From Streptomyces griseiscabiei (GTDB taxonomy: Bacteria; Actinomycetota; Actinomycetes; Streptomycetales; Streptomycetaceae), in the NCBI RefSeq assembly GCF_020010925.1, contig NZ_JAGJBZ010000001.1:1736001-1800000 (forward strand): a stretch of DNA of 64,000 nt, read 5' to 3'. The position numbers and the translations under genes are program-made. The notes under the pieces were generated by a model. It saw only the letters and a program-made list of their open reading frames with translations. It had not been told where the DNA came from and did not search any database. Shown here in pieces: positions 47,845-56,182 of this stretch. Position 1 is the stretch's first letter, and each line of letters starts with the position of its first letter.

Positions 47845-47885
47845 GCTGGTCGCGCAGTTCCCCGCGCCCCTTTGGGGCGCCCCCG
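47845..47885. repeat. Palindromic repeat element, copy 2 (short)
   Basis: Contains CTGGTCGCGCAGTTCCCCGC followed by GCGCCCC-TTT-GGGGCGC. It shares its left arm with the element at 25156-25253 but has a collapsed centre. Located in the divergent ArsR/MFS gap. Confidence 0.6.
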
Positions 47886-47897
47886 CCCGCCTTCATA

Positions 47898-47926
47898 TGC
47901 GCAGGTGCGCACATGACAGGTACAAT
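47898..47926 (+). promoter_or_regulatory. ArsR-type operator and -10 of the MFS efflux gene
   Basis: TGCGCA-GG-TGCGCA (47898-47911) is a perfect inverted repeat. TACAAT (47921-47926) is a good -10, six bases before the ATG at 47933. The operator occupies the -35 region, so repressor binding would block polymerase; the transcript should be leaderless. Confidence 0.65.
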
Positions 47927-47932
47927 CCGCTC

Positions 47933-49282
47933 ATGCTCGCCGTTCTGCGTCAGCGTGTCTATCGGCGGCTGTTCGTCGCCCAGGTCGTGGCCCTGGTGGG
48001 GACCGGGCTGGCGACCGTCGCGCTCGGGCTGCTGGCCTACGATCTCGCGGGGGCCGACGCCGGGTCCGTGCTCGGTACGGCGCTGGCGATCAAGATGGTG
48101 GCGTACGTGGTGATCGCGCCGGCGGTCGGCGCGGTCGCCGACCGGGTGCCCCGGCGGGCGCTGATGGTCTCGGCGGACCTGGTGCGCGCGGGGATCGCCG
48201 TGTCACTGCCGTTCGTCGGTGAGATCTGGCAGGTGTACGTCCTGGTGTTCCTCCTGCAGTCCGCGTCGGCCGCGTTCACGCCCACGTTCCAGGCCGTGAT
48301 CCCCGAGGTGCTGCCCGAGGAGCGCGACTACACGCGGGCGTTGTCGATGTCGCGGCTGGCGTACGACCTGGAGAGCCTCCTCTCCCCCGCGCTCGCGGCC
48401 GTCCTGTTGTCGGTCATGACCTACGACCGGCTGTTCACCGGCACGGTCGTCGGCTTCCTCGCCTCGGCCGCGCTGGTCGCCTCGACCGCCCTCCCGGCGC
48501 GGGCCCCCGTCTCCGGCCCCCGCACGGGCGGTGTGTACGCCAGGGCCACGGCCGGTACCCGCCTGTTCCTCGGCGCCCCCGTGCTGCGGGCCCTGCTCGC
48601 CCTGAACCTCGCGGTCGCGGCGGCCGGGGCGATGGTGACGGTCAACTCCGTCGTCTACGTCCGTGACGTGCTGGGCCTGTCGGCGGGCGCCGTACCGCTG
48701 GCGCTGGGGGCGTACGGGGCGGGGTCGATGGCCGTGGCCCTGCTGCTGCCCCGTGTGCTGGACCGGGTGCCGGACCGGACGGTGATGCTGCCGGGCGCGC
48801 TGTCCCTGGCCGTCGTCTTCGCCGGGCTCGGGGTGGTCACGGCGGCGCGGGACGGGAGTTGGCGGCTGCCCGCGCTGCTCGTGCTCTGGGCCGCGTTCGG
48901 TGCCGCGTCCTCGGCGGTGCTCACCCCCTGCGGACGGCTGATACGTCGCGCGGTGCCCCCCGGGGAGCGGACGGCCGTGTTCGCCGCGCAGTTCTCCCTC
49001 TCGCACGGCTGCTGGCTGCTGACGTATCCGCTGGCCGGCTGGCTGGGGGCGACCGCCGGACTGGGCCCGGCGGTGCTCGCGCTGGGGGCGATCGCCCTGG
49101 GCGCGGCGCTGGCGTCCGTACGGCTGTGGCCGGCGGCCGAGGAGCGTACGGCCGCCGCGCCGACCACTCATGTGCACGCGGACCTGCCCCGGGGCCACCC
49201 CCATCTGGCGGGTGCCCTTCGGGTGCCGACGGGCTGGCGGCACAGTCACGGGCCCCTCACGGACGGGCCGCACGCGAGATAG
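47933..49282 (+). CDS. MFS transporter with His-rich tail, probable metal efflux
   Basis: 449-aa major facilitator protein with about 12 helices (AQVVALVGTGLATVALGLLA; AVADRVPRRALMVSADLVRA). The C-terminal 40 residues contain a His-rich cytosolic tail (HVHADLPRGHPHLAG; WRHSHGPLTDGPHAR), a feature of nickel/cobalt/zinc exporters. Divergent from an ArsR metal-sensor-like gene. The ATG at 47933 is chosen because a -10 sits six bases upstream; the longer frame to 47825 runs through the operator and repeat. Confidence 0.87.
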   Translation: MLAVLRQRVYRRLFVAQVVALVGTGLATVALGLLAYDLAGADAGSVLGTALAIKMVAYVVIAPAVGAVADRVPRRALMVSADLVRAGIAVSLPFVGEIWQVYVLVFLLQSASAAFTPTFQAVIPEVLPEERDYTRALSMSRLAYDLESLLSPALAAVLLSVMTYDRLFTGTVVGFLASAALVASTALPARAPVSGPRTGGVYARATAGTRLFLGAPVLRALLALNLAVAAAGAMVTVNSVVYVRDVLGLSAGAVPLALGAYGAGSMAVALLLPRVLDRVPDRTVMLPGALSLAVVFAGLGVVTAARDGSWRLPALLVLWAAFGAASSAVLTPCGRLIRRAVPPGERTAVFAAQFSLSHGCWLLTYPLAGWLGATAGLGPAVLALGAIALGAALASVRLWPAAEERTAAAPTTHVHADLPRGHPHLAGALRVPTGWRHSHGPLTDGPHAR

Positions 49283-49286
49283 CGGA

Positions 49287-49322
49287 GGCCCGCCCGGGGC
49301 TGTGCCGCCCCGGGGGCGGGCC
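49287..49322. terminator. Strong GC hairpin between convergent MFS and urtE
   Basis: GGCCCGCCCGGGGC (49287-49300) pairs with GCCCCGGGGGCGGGCC (49307-49322) with a 2-nt bulge. It sits in the 41-bp gap between convergent stops, so is a bidirectional terminator. Confidence 0.65.
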
Positions 49323-49323
49323 G

Positions 49324-50025
49324 TCACACGCTGAGCGCTGCCCGGACCGTCCGCTCGGCTCCGGTGCCGCCCTCGCCCGAGGAGGTGACCCGGCCCGCCT
49401 CCAGCACGTGGTACCGCCCGGCGGCCCGCATGGCGAAGCCGACGTGCTGTTCGACGAGGAGGACGGAGAGGCCGCCCCGGCGGGTCAGGGCGAGGATCGT
49501 CTCCTCGATCTCGGCGACGACGGAGGGCTGGATGCCCTCGGTCGGCTCGTCGAGGAGGAGGAGCCGGGGCCGGGTGATCAGGGCGCGGGCCAGGGCGAGT
49601 TGCTGGCGCTGGCCGCCGGAGAGGAGACCGGCCCGGCGGGCGGAGAGTTCCCGCAGGACGGGGAAGAGGTCCAGGGCCTCGGCGGTCGCCTCCTTGCCGT
49701 CCGGGCGGCCGTCGGCGACCAGTCGCAGGTTCTCGGCGGTGGTGAGGTGCGGGAAGGACTGCTGGCCCTGGGGGACGTAGGCCATGCCCCGGGCCACCCG
49801 CTGGTGCGGGGCGAGGTGGGTGATGTCCTCACCGTCCAGCAGGACCCGTCCGCCCTTCGGCCTGATGAGGCCCATCGCGGCGCGCAGCAGGGTGCTCTTG
49901 CCGGCGCCGTTGTGGCCGAGGACGGCCCCGACGCCGTCCTTCGGGACGGAGACGGTCACACCGTGCAGCACGGTCGTACGGTCGTAACCGGCCCGGACGG
50001 AGTCGATCTCCAGCATGGGTGTCAT
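49324..50025 (-). CDS. urtE: Urea ABC transporter ATP-binding protein UrtE
   Basis: 233-aa LivF-type ATPase. Walker A is GHNGAGKST; the signature is LLSGGQRQQLALARAL; Walker B is LLLLDEPTEGIQPSVV, the IQPS stretch being characteristic of UrtE; the H-loop is LLVEQHVGF. Last gene of the urt operon, overlapping urtD. Energises urea import. Confidence 0.93.
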   Translation of the reverse strand: MTPMLEIDSVRAGYDRTTVLHGVTVSVPKDGVGAVLGHNGAGKSTLLRAAMGLIRPKGGRVLLDGEDITHLAPHQRVARGMAYVPQGQQSFPHLTTAENLRLVADGRPDGKEATAEALDLFPVLRELSARRAGLLSGGQRQQLALARALITRPRLLLLDEPTEGIQPSVVAEIEETILALTRRGGLSVLLVEQHVGFAMRAAGRYHVLEAGRVTSSGEGGTGAERTVRAALSV

Positions 50026-50843
50026 GCCTCCTCGGCGGCGGGGACGGGGACGGGAGCGGGGGTCTTCTCGTCAGCGGTCTTCCCGGCGGCGGTCTTCTCG
50101 GCGGCGGGCTCGGACGCGCGGCCGAGGTAGACCTCCTGGACCTTGGCGTCGGCCTGGACCTCGGCCACGGAACCCTCGCTGAGGACCTTGCCGGCGTGCA
50201 GGACGGTGACGGTGCGGGCGAAGGAGCGCATGAAGTCCATGTCGTGCTCGATGACGACGACCGTGTGGTCCTCGCCGACGCGCCTGAGCAGTTCGCCGGT
50301 GGCCTCGCGTTCGTCGTGGCTCATCCCGGCCACCGGCTCGTCGAGCAGGAGCAGTCTCACGTCCTGCACGAGCAGCATGCCGATCTCCAGCCACTGCTTC
50401 TGGCCGTGCGCCAGGACGCCCGCCGGGCGGTCGCGCAGATCGGTCAGGCCGGTGGTCTCCAGGGCCCGGGTCACCGCCTCCGGTACGCCCTTGCGGCGGC
50501 GGAGCAGCGTCAGCGGGCCGCGTCCGGCGCCGGCCGCGATGTCGAGGTTCTGCAGGACGGTGAGTTCCTCGAAGACGGTGGCCGTCTGGAACGTACGGCC
50601 GATGCCGAGGCGGGCGATCCGGTGGACCGGCCTGCCGATGAGTTCCTCGCCGCCGAAGCGGACCGAGCCGGTGGACTTCACCAGGCCGGTGACGGCGTCC
50701 ACGAGGGTCGTCTTGCCCGCGCCGTTGGGGCCGATCAGGAAGCGCAGGTCGCCGGGGCGGATGTCGAGGTCCACGCCGTCGACGGCCTTGAAGCCGTCGA
50801 ACGTCACCCGTAGGTCGCGGATCGTCAGTCCCTCGCCGCTCAT
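50022..50843 (-). CDS. urtD: Urea ABC transporter ATP-binding protein UrtD
   Basis: 273-aa LivG-type ATPase. It starts LTIRDLRVTFDGFKAVDGVD; Walker A is GPNGAGKTT; the UrtD-typical signature is LAHGQKQWLEIGMLL; Walker B is LLLLDEPVAGMSHDE. A low-complexity tail of about 30 residues (EKTAAGKTADEKTPAPVPVP) is not usual for the family. The start overlaps the urtC stop (ATGA). Confidence 0.93.
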   Translation of the reverse strand: MSGEGLTIRDLRVTFDGFKAVDGVDLDIRPGDLRFLIGPNGAGKTTLVDAVTGLVKSTGSVRFGGEELIGRPVHRIARLGIGRTFQTATVFEELTVLQNLDIAAGAGRGPLTLLRRRKGVPEAVTRALETTGLTDLRDRPAGVLAHGQKQWLEIGMLLVQDVRLLLLDEPVAGMSHDEREATGELLRRVGEDHTVVVIEHDMDFMRSFARTVTVLHAGKVLSEGSVAEVQADAKVQEVYLGRASEPAAEKTAAGKTADEKTPAPVPVPAAEEA

Positions 50844-51991
50844 GCCGTTCCTCCTGTCGGGGCCGGGGTGGTGGCCGGGGTGATCGTCTTGGGCGTACGG
50901 CGTCGGCGGACCACTCTCGCCAGGGACGCCAGGCCGCCGGGCAGGAAGCCGACGGCGACGACGAACAGCAGCCCCTGGAGGTAGGTCCAGGCGGCGGGGA
51001 AGGCGTCGGAGAGGGTGCTCTGCGCCCAGGCGACCGCGATCGCGCCGAGCACCGCGCCCACCAGGGAGGCCCGGCCGCCCACCGCCGCGCCGATGACGAA
51101 GCCGATGGAGGGGACGATGCCGATCAGCGCCGGGGAGATGATGCCGACCGCCGGGACGAAGAGGGCGCCCGCGAGTCCGGCCATGCCCGCCGCCACGACG
51201 TACGCGACGAGCTTGACGGTGGCGGGGTCGTAGCCGAGGAAGCGGACGCGCTCCTCCGAGTCCCGTACGGCGACGAGGAGTTCGCCGTAGCGGCTGACGA
51301 AGAGCTGGCGGGCGGCGGCCATCAGCAGCAGGAGCACGGCGGCGATGATGAAGTACACCATCTTCTGGTTGACCGGGTCGTTGAGGTCGTAGCCGAAGAA
51401 ACCCTGGATGTCGGTGAGGCCGTTGGTGCCGCCGGTGGTGGCCTGCTGGCCGACCAGCCAGATGGCGAGGGCGGCGGCCAGCGCCTGGCTGAGGATCGCG
51501 AAGTAGGCGCCCTTCACCCGGCGGCGGAAGACGAGGAAACCGAGCAGCGCGGCGACCGCCATCGGCAGCAGCACGGTCATGGCGAGGGCGAACAGCGGGT
51601 TCGCGAACGGCTGCCACCACCAGGGCAGACTGTCGCCCGTGCCGTAGAGCTGCATGAAGTCGGGCAGCGTCTGGCCGGTGTCGGCGGCGTCGGCGAGCTT
51701 GAGGTGCATGGCCATGGCGTAGCCGCCCAGGCCGAAGAAGACGCCCTGACCGAGGACGAGCAGTCCGCCGCGCCCCCAGGCGAGGCTGACGCCGACCGCG
51801 ACGATCGCGTAACAGAGGTATTTGGCGAGGAGGTTGAGCCGGAAGTCGGAGAGGGCGAGCGGGGCGACGCCGAGCAGCAGCACGGCGCCGAGGAGGAAGG
51901 CGCCGGGGACGCGGAAGCGGTCCAGGAGGGAGGGCGCGGGCTCCGCCGGGTCGGGAACGGTCTTCTCGGGACGGGGAGTTGTCGTCGTCAT
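50840..51991 (-). CDS. urtC: Urea ABC transporter permease UrtC
   Basis: 383-aa LivM-type permease with about nine helices. Family stretches are WGRGGLLVLGQGVFFGLGGY, FFGYDLNDPVNQKMVYFIIA and VRDSEERVRFLGYDPATVKL. ATG 51991 overlaps the urtB stop (ATGA). Forms the urea channel with UrtB. Confidence 0.93.
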   Translation of the reverse strand: MTTTTPRPEKTVPDPAEPAPSLLDRFRVPGAFLLGAVLLLGVAPLALSDFRLNLLAKYLCYAIVAVGVSLAWGRGGLLVLGQGVFFGLGGYAMAMHLKLADAADTGQTLPDFMQLYGTGDSLPWWWQPFANPLFALAMTVLLPMAVAALLGFLVFRRRVKGAYFAILSQALAAALAIWLVGQQATTGGTNGLTDIQGFFGYDLNDPVNQKMVYFIIAAVLLLLMAAARQLFVSRYGELLVAVRDSEERVRFLGYDPATVKLVAYVVAAGMAGLAGALFVPAVGIISPALIGIVPSIGFVIGAAVGGRASLVGAVLGAIAVAWAQSTLSDAFPAAWTYLQGLLFVVAVGFLPGGLASLARVVRRRRTPKTITPATTPAPTGGTA

Positions 51992-52872
51992 GCCAGGCTC
52001 CGGGTGCGCAGTGTGTACAGGCCCTGGGGTCGCCACTGCAGGAAGGCGACGATCGCCACGAGCACGATGACCTTGGCGACGCTGACCGTCGTCGAGTATT
52101 CGAGGACCGACTGCAGGACGCCGAGCGCGAAGGCGGTGATGACACTGCCCTTGAGCTGGGCGACACCGCCGACGACCACGACCAGGAAGGCGTCGACGAT
52201 GTAGTTGGTACCCATCGTCGGACCGATCGGGCCGACCAGGGTGAGCGCCACACCGGCCACGCCCGCGAGGCCCGAGCCGATGAAGAACGTCGTACGGTCC
52301 ACGCGTTCGGTCGCGATCCCGGACACCTCGGCGAGGTCCCGGTTCTGTACGACGGCCCGGATACGGCGGCCCAGCGGGGTCAGCCGCAGGATCAGGGTGA
52401 GGCCGAGGACGCAGAGCAGGGCCAGGCCGAGGATGAACAGCCGGTTGTTGGCGAAGGTGACGCCGCCGACCGAGATGTTGCCGGTGAGCAGGCCGGGAGC
52501 GGCCGTCTGGACGTTCGGGGCGCCGAAGATGTCCCGGGCCAGCTGCTGGAGCATCAGGGAGACGCCCCAGGTGACCAGCAGGGTGTCCAGGGGCCTGGTG
52601 TACAGGCGGCGGATGAGCAGCCATTCCAGCAGTGCGCCCATGGCTCCGGCGACCAGGAAGGCGACGGGAAGGGCCACGAGGAGGGAGGCTCCGGCGCCGC
52701 TGATGGACTTCTGGAGGACGTACGTGGTGTACGCGCCGGCCATGATGAACTCGCCGTGCGCCATGTTGATCACGCCCATCTGACCGAAGGTGAGGGTCAG
52801 GCCGAGGGCGATGAGGAGGAGGACGGCGCCGATGCTGATGCCGGTGAAGGATTGGTTGAGGATGACCGTCAT
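51988..52872 (-). CDS. urtB: Urea ABC transporter permease UrtB
   Basis: 294-aa LivH-type permease: LTLTFGQMGVINMAHGEFIM, TLLVTWGVSLMLQQLARDIF, VVVVGGVAQLKGSVITAFAL. Start ATG 52872 (MTVILNQSFTGISIGAV). The frame continues upstream to 52986, but that part is translation of a dispersed repeat and is rejected. Confidence 0.93.
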   Translation of the reverse strand: MTVILNQSFTGISIGAVLLLIALGLTLTFGQMGVINMAHGEFIMAGAYTTYVLQKSISGAGASLLVALPVAFLVAGAMGALLEWLLIRRLYTRPLDTLLVTWGVSLMLQQLARDIFGAPNVQTAAPGLLTGNISVGGVTFANNRLFILGLALLCVLGLTLILRLTPLGRRIRAVVQNRDLAEVSGIATERVDRTTFFIGSGLAGVAGVALTLVGPIGPTMGTNYIVDAFLVVVVGGVAQLKGSVITAFALGVLQSVLEYSTTVSVAKVIVLVAIVAFLQWRPQGLYTLRTRSLA

Positions 52873-52924
52873 GACGCGGCTCCGGGTCGGGGGGTGGGGT
52901 GCGTTGGCGGGTGCGGGTTCGGTG

Positions 52925-52985
52925 GGGGCTGGTCGCGAAGTTCCCCGCGCCCCTGAAAAGCGCGGACTGCGCCCGCTGCTTTTCA
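52925..52985. repeat. Palindromic repeat element, copy 3
   Basis: Begins GCTGGTCGCGAAGTTCCCCG and continues with a hairpin whose arms are TGAAAAGC (52954-52961) and GCTTTTCA (52978-52985). Related to the element at 25156-25253 but lacking its right outer arm. It lies between urtA and urtB and may modulate their expression ratio. Confidence 0.7.
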
Positions 52986-53008
52986 TCGGCCCCCATTCAC
53001 CCGCGGAC

Positions 53009-54262
53009 TCACGACAGACCGGCGGCCCAGTCGTACCCCTTCAGATACGGGTCCGGCTCGATCGGCTTGCCGGAGTTCCAGACCTCCTCGATCAGCCCGT
53101 CCGAGCCGATCCTGCCGATGCGGGCCGTCTTGCGGACGTGCTGGGTCGCCCCGTCGACCGTGACCTTGCCCTCGGGCGCGTCGAGTTCGATGCCGTCGGC
53201 CGCCTTCTTGACCTTGGCGACGTCGAAGGAACCGGCCTTCTCGACCATCTCCTTCCAGAGGTACACCGAGATGTACGCGGCCTCCATCGGGTCGCTGGTC
53301 GGCTTGTCCTTGCCGTAGGCGGCCTGGTAGGCGGCGACGAACTTGGTGTTGGCGGCGCCCGGTGTGGTCTCGTAGTAGTTCCAGGCGGTCAGCTGGCCCT
53401 CCAGGTACTGCGTGCCGATGCTCTTGACCTCCTCCTCGGCGATCGACACCGACAGCACCGGCAGGCTCTTCGCGGTGAGCCCGGCGGACTTGTACTCCTT
53501 GAAGAAGGCCACGTTGCTGTCGCCGTTGAGGGTGTTGAACACGGCGTCGGCGCCCGCGTCCTTGACCTTGTTGACGATGGTGCCGAACTCGGTGGAGCCG
53601 AGCGGCGCGTAGTCCTCGCCGACCACCTTCATGCCCTGGGCCTCCGCGTACGCCTTGATGATCTTGTTGGCGGTGCGCGGGAAGACATAGTCGCTGCCCA
53701 CCAGGTACAGCCGGGTCAGGCCCTGCTTCTTCAGGTAGTCGAGGGCCGGCACGATCTGCTGGTTGGTGGTGGCGCCGATGTAGAAGATGTACGGGGACTG
53801 CTCCAGGCCCTCGTACTGGACGGGGTAGAACAGGAGCGACTTGTAGCGCTCGAAGACGGGCTTGACGGCCTTGCGGCTGGCGGAGGTCCAGCAGCCGAAG
53901 GTGGCGGCCACCTTGTCGTCGGTGATCAGGGCCTCCGCCTTCTCCGCGAAGGTCGGCCAGTCGGAGGCGCCGTCCTGGCTGATCGGCTTCAGCTTCTTGC
54001 CGAGGACACCGCCGGCGGCGTTGATCTCCTTCACCGCGAGCAGCAGCGCGTTGTGGACGGTGACCTCGCTGATGGCCATGGTGCCGGAGAGCGAGTTCAG
54101 CAGTCCCACCTTGACCGTGTCGCCCGAGGTGTCCGCCTGTGCCCCGGCGTTCGACGAGGTGCCGCTGCCGGTCTTGGCGCCGCACGCGCTGAGGGCGGCG
54201 GTCGTACCGAGCGCCGACGCGCCGGCGAGAAGACCGCGTCTGCTGATGCCGATCCCGGACAT
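53009..54262 (-). CDS. urtA: Urea ABC transporter substrate-binding protein UrtA
   Basis: 417-aa urea-binding lipoprotein. The signal has twin arginines and a lipobox ([20 protein letters not shown] then C). The mature sequence has UrtA-specific blocks: [55 protein letters not shown] and [15 protein letters not shown]. First gene of urtABCDE; a GlnR-like phased site lies 50 bp upstream and a MarR gene is divergent. Urea taken up would feed urease as a nitrogen source. Confidence 0.95.
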   Translation of the reverse strand: MSGIGISRRGLLAGASALGTTAALSACGAKTGSGTSSNAGAQADTSGDTVKVGLLNSLSGTMAISEVTVHNALLLAVKEINAAGGVLGKKLKPISQDGASDWPTFAEKAEALITDDKVAATFGCWTSASRKAVKPVFERYKSLLFYPVQYEGLEQSPYIFYIGATTNQQIVPALDYLKKQGLTRLYLVGSDYVFPRTANKIIKAYAEAQGMKVVGEDYAPLGSTEFGTIVNKVKDAGADAVFNTLNGDSNVAFFKEYKSAGLTAKSLPVLSVSIAEEEVKSIGTQYLEGQLTAWNYYETTPGAANTKFVAAYQAAYGKDKPTSDPMEAAYISVYLWKEMVEKAGSFDVAKVKKAADGIELDAPEGKVTVDGATQHVRKTARIGRIGSDGLIEEVWNSGKPIEPDPYLKGYDWAAGLS

Positions 54263-54311
54263 GCCCTACCTCCTAGGTCGCTGAAGTGCGACCACAGCCT
54301 GCGAGGAGACT

Positions 54312-54349
54312 GTTTCCCTTGCGTTTCGTGGCAATTGAAGAACAGTTTC
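54312..54349. promoter_or_regulatory. GlnR-like phased boxes upstream of urtA
   Basis: GTTTC (GAAAC on the urtA strand) occurs at 54312, 54323 and 54345, with ATTGA at the intervening position 54334, giving an exact 11-bp period (5-mers separated by 6 nt). This is the spacing of Streptomyces GlnR sites, although the a-type boxes (GTnAC) are not well matched. The surrounding DNA (54311-54425) is unusually AT-rich. Confidence 0.5.
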
Positions 54350-54478
54350 CTGAGGAAGTATTTTTCCGAGGCTCTGGAGGATTTGTTAATTTCCACAGAA
54401 AGGATGTACCCCCTGGTTTATTCGTCGGACGGACGGTGCACGAAGGTAAGCTCCGGACCACGCGAGTTGAGGAGTGCG

Positions 54479-54970
54479 ATGGCGAAGCGGCCCGAGGAAC
54501 TGCTGCACCTGCTGACCCGTGCCGAGCGCCTGTCCGTGCGCCGAGTCCAGTCCGTACTGGACGAGTTCGGCTGTTCCGTCGAGGCCTGGCGGGTCCTCGA
54601 CCTGCTCTCGGACGGGCAGGGGCACAACATGACGGCCCTCGCCGAGCACGCCTTCCTGCCGGCGCCGAGCCTGACCAAGCTGATCGACCAACTCGTCGAC
54701 CAGAACCTGGTGTTCCGCCGGGTCGACCCCGTCGACCGGCGCCGTGTCCTCGCCCATCTCACCCCGCGCGGCCTGGAGCGACGACAGTTGATCGCCCGTC
54801 AGGTGCGCGCCGACTGGGCCGGGTCGGAGCCGCTGACCGACGAGGACGGGAAGAGCCTGGAGCTGTTGCTGGAGCGGCTGGCCCGGTCCCTGGAGAGCGG
54901 TGCGGGCGCCGACGGCCGGGACGGGGTCAGCGCAGGTCGTGCGGAGCGCGCAGCTGGGCGAGGACGGTGA
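54479..54970 (+). CDS. MarR-family transcriptional regulator
   Basis: 163-aa MarR protein: VLDEFGCSVEAWRVLDLLSD, MTALAEHAFLPAPSLTKLID, then RRVDPVDRRRVLAHLTPRG with the typical wing. The ATG at 54479 has GAGGAG five bases upstream; the enormous open frame running in from 52790 is a shadow of urtA. Divergent from urtA and therefore a candidate regulator of urea transport. Its 3' end overlaps the convergent AmiC-like gene by 44 bp. Confidence 0.88.
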   Translation: MAKRPEELLHLLTRAERLSVRRVQSVLDEFGCSVEAWRVLDLLSDGQGHNMTALAEHAFLPAPSLTKLIDQLVDQNLVFRRVDPVDRRRVLAHLTPRGLERRQLIARQVRADWAGSEPLTDEDGKSLELLLERLARSLESGAGADGRDGVSAGRAERAAGRGR

Positions 54971-56045
54971 AGTCGCAGCCGTCGGCCTGGGCGAGGTAGA
55001 TCCGCTGGCGCACATGCCGCCCGTCCAGACCGAGCAGACCGCGCGGTCCCTCGTACGAGACGGTGTCGGCGGCCGCCCCGATCGCGGTGACGTCCAGGGC
55101 GCGGGCCCGCTCGACGAGGGCGGCGAGCAGCAGGACGCCCTCGTAGCAGGACTCGCCGAGGCTGCCCGGGACCGGTGCCTCGAAGCCGAAGCGGTCGGCG
55201 TACCGGCCGTGGAAGTCCAGGGTGTTCCGGTCGGCCAGCGAGGCGAAGAACCCGGCCGTGCTGTACAGGTCGAGGGTGGCCTCGGGGCCGCTGCCCAGGA
55301 GCATGTTCTCGTCCATCAGGGTGCTCAGCCTGAGGCAGCGCCGGTCGAGTCCAAAGGCGGCGAAGGCGCGGTTGAAGCGGACCGCGTCGCTGCCGACCAG
55401 GAGCATCAGCACCCCGTCGGCGTCGGCCCGTTCGACGCGCCGCAGGACGTCCTCGAAGTCCTCGGTGCCGAGCGGCAGATACGCCTCGCCGCAGACCCGG
55501 CCCCGGCAGGCGCGGGCGTAGGCCCGGGCCGCCCGCGCGGTGTGGCGGGGCCATACGTAGTCGTTGCCGACGACGAACCAGCGGCGCACCCCGCGCGCCT
55601 CGGCGAGCAGCCGCATCGCGGGCAGCAGCTGCCAGGACGGCGTCTCGCTCGTCATGAAGACGCCCTCGGTGCGCTCCCCGCCCTCGTACAGGGCCGTGTA
55701 CACGTACGGCACCCGGTGGGCGACGCGCGGGGCGATCGCCTGCCGGACCGAGGAGATGTGCCAGCCGGTGACGCCCTGCACCGCACCCGAGGCGACCAGC
55801 GCCTCGACCTCCTGCGCGACCCGCCACGGCTCGGCCCCGCCGTCGACCTCGACCAGCCGCAGCTCCCTGCCCAGTACTCCCCCGGCCTTGTTGACCTCCT
55901 CGGCGGCCAGCCGCGCGCACGCCCCGCAGGCCGGGCCGAAGATCCCGGCGGGCCCCTGCATCGGGTAGACGAGGGCCACGTTCAGCGTCGCGGCGTCGGC
56001 CGTCACCCAGTCGGGAAGGTGGAGGCGCGACGGTGGCCGATTCAT
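54927..56045 (-). CDS. AmiC/UrtA-like ligand-binding protein without signal peptide
   Basis: 372-aa periplasmic-binding-fold (type I) protein related to UrtA/FmdD/AmiC: LNVALVYPMQGPAGIFGPAC, AEEVNKAGGVLGRELRLVEV, FVVGNDYVWPRHTARAARAY, AYLPLGTEDFEDVLRRVE. No signal peptide or lipobox, so it should stay in the cytosol, like the amide sensor AmiC that controls the antiterminator AmiR. Its C-terminal end (DGRHVRQRIYLAQADGCDFT) also resembles AmiC. It may sense urea or an amide; no AmiR is next to it. Confidence 0.8.
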   Translation of the reverse strand: MNRPPSRLHLPDWVTADAATLNVALVYPMQGPAGIFGPACGACARLAAEEVNKAGGVLGRELRLVEVDGGAEPWRVAQEVEALVASGAVQGVTGWHISSVRQAIAPRVAHRVPYVYTALYEGGERTEGVFMTSETPSWQLLPAMRLLAEARGVRRWFVVGNDYVWPRHTARAARAYARACRGRVCGEAYLPLGTEDFEDVLRRVERADADGVLMLLVGSDAVRFNRAFAAFGLDRRCLRLSTLMDENMLLGSGPEATLDLYSTAGFFASLADRNTLDFHGRYADRFGFEAPVPGSLGESCYEGVLLLAALVERARALDVTAIGAAADTVSYEGPRGLLGLDGRHVRQRIYLAQADGCDFTVLAQLRAPHDLR

Positions 56046-56182
56046 GGGCTCATGATGGCGTGATCACCGCTGACCGCCCCAGACGGTGTCACGGATCGAG
56101 ACCGATTCGTAGGCGGGAGGGCGGGGCCGGGGGCTGGGCCGACGCCAGGGCTCGGGGCCGGTTCCGGTTCCGGTGCCGGGGT

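Noticed and set aside
52873..52986. N-terminal extension of UrtB
   Set aside because: The extra residues are translation of the dispersed palindromic repeat; MTVILNQS at 52872 is the natural start.
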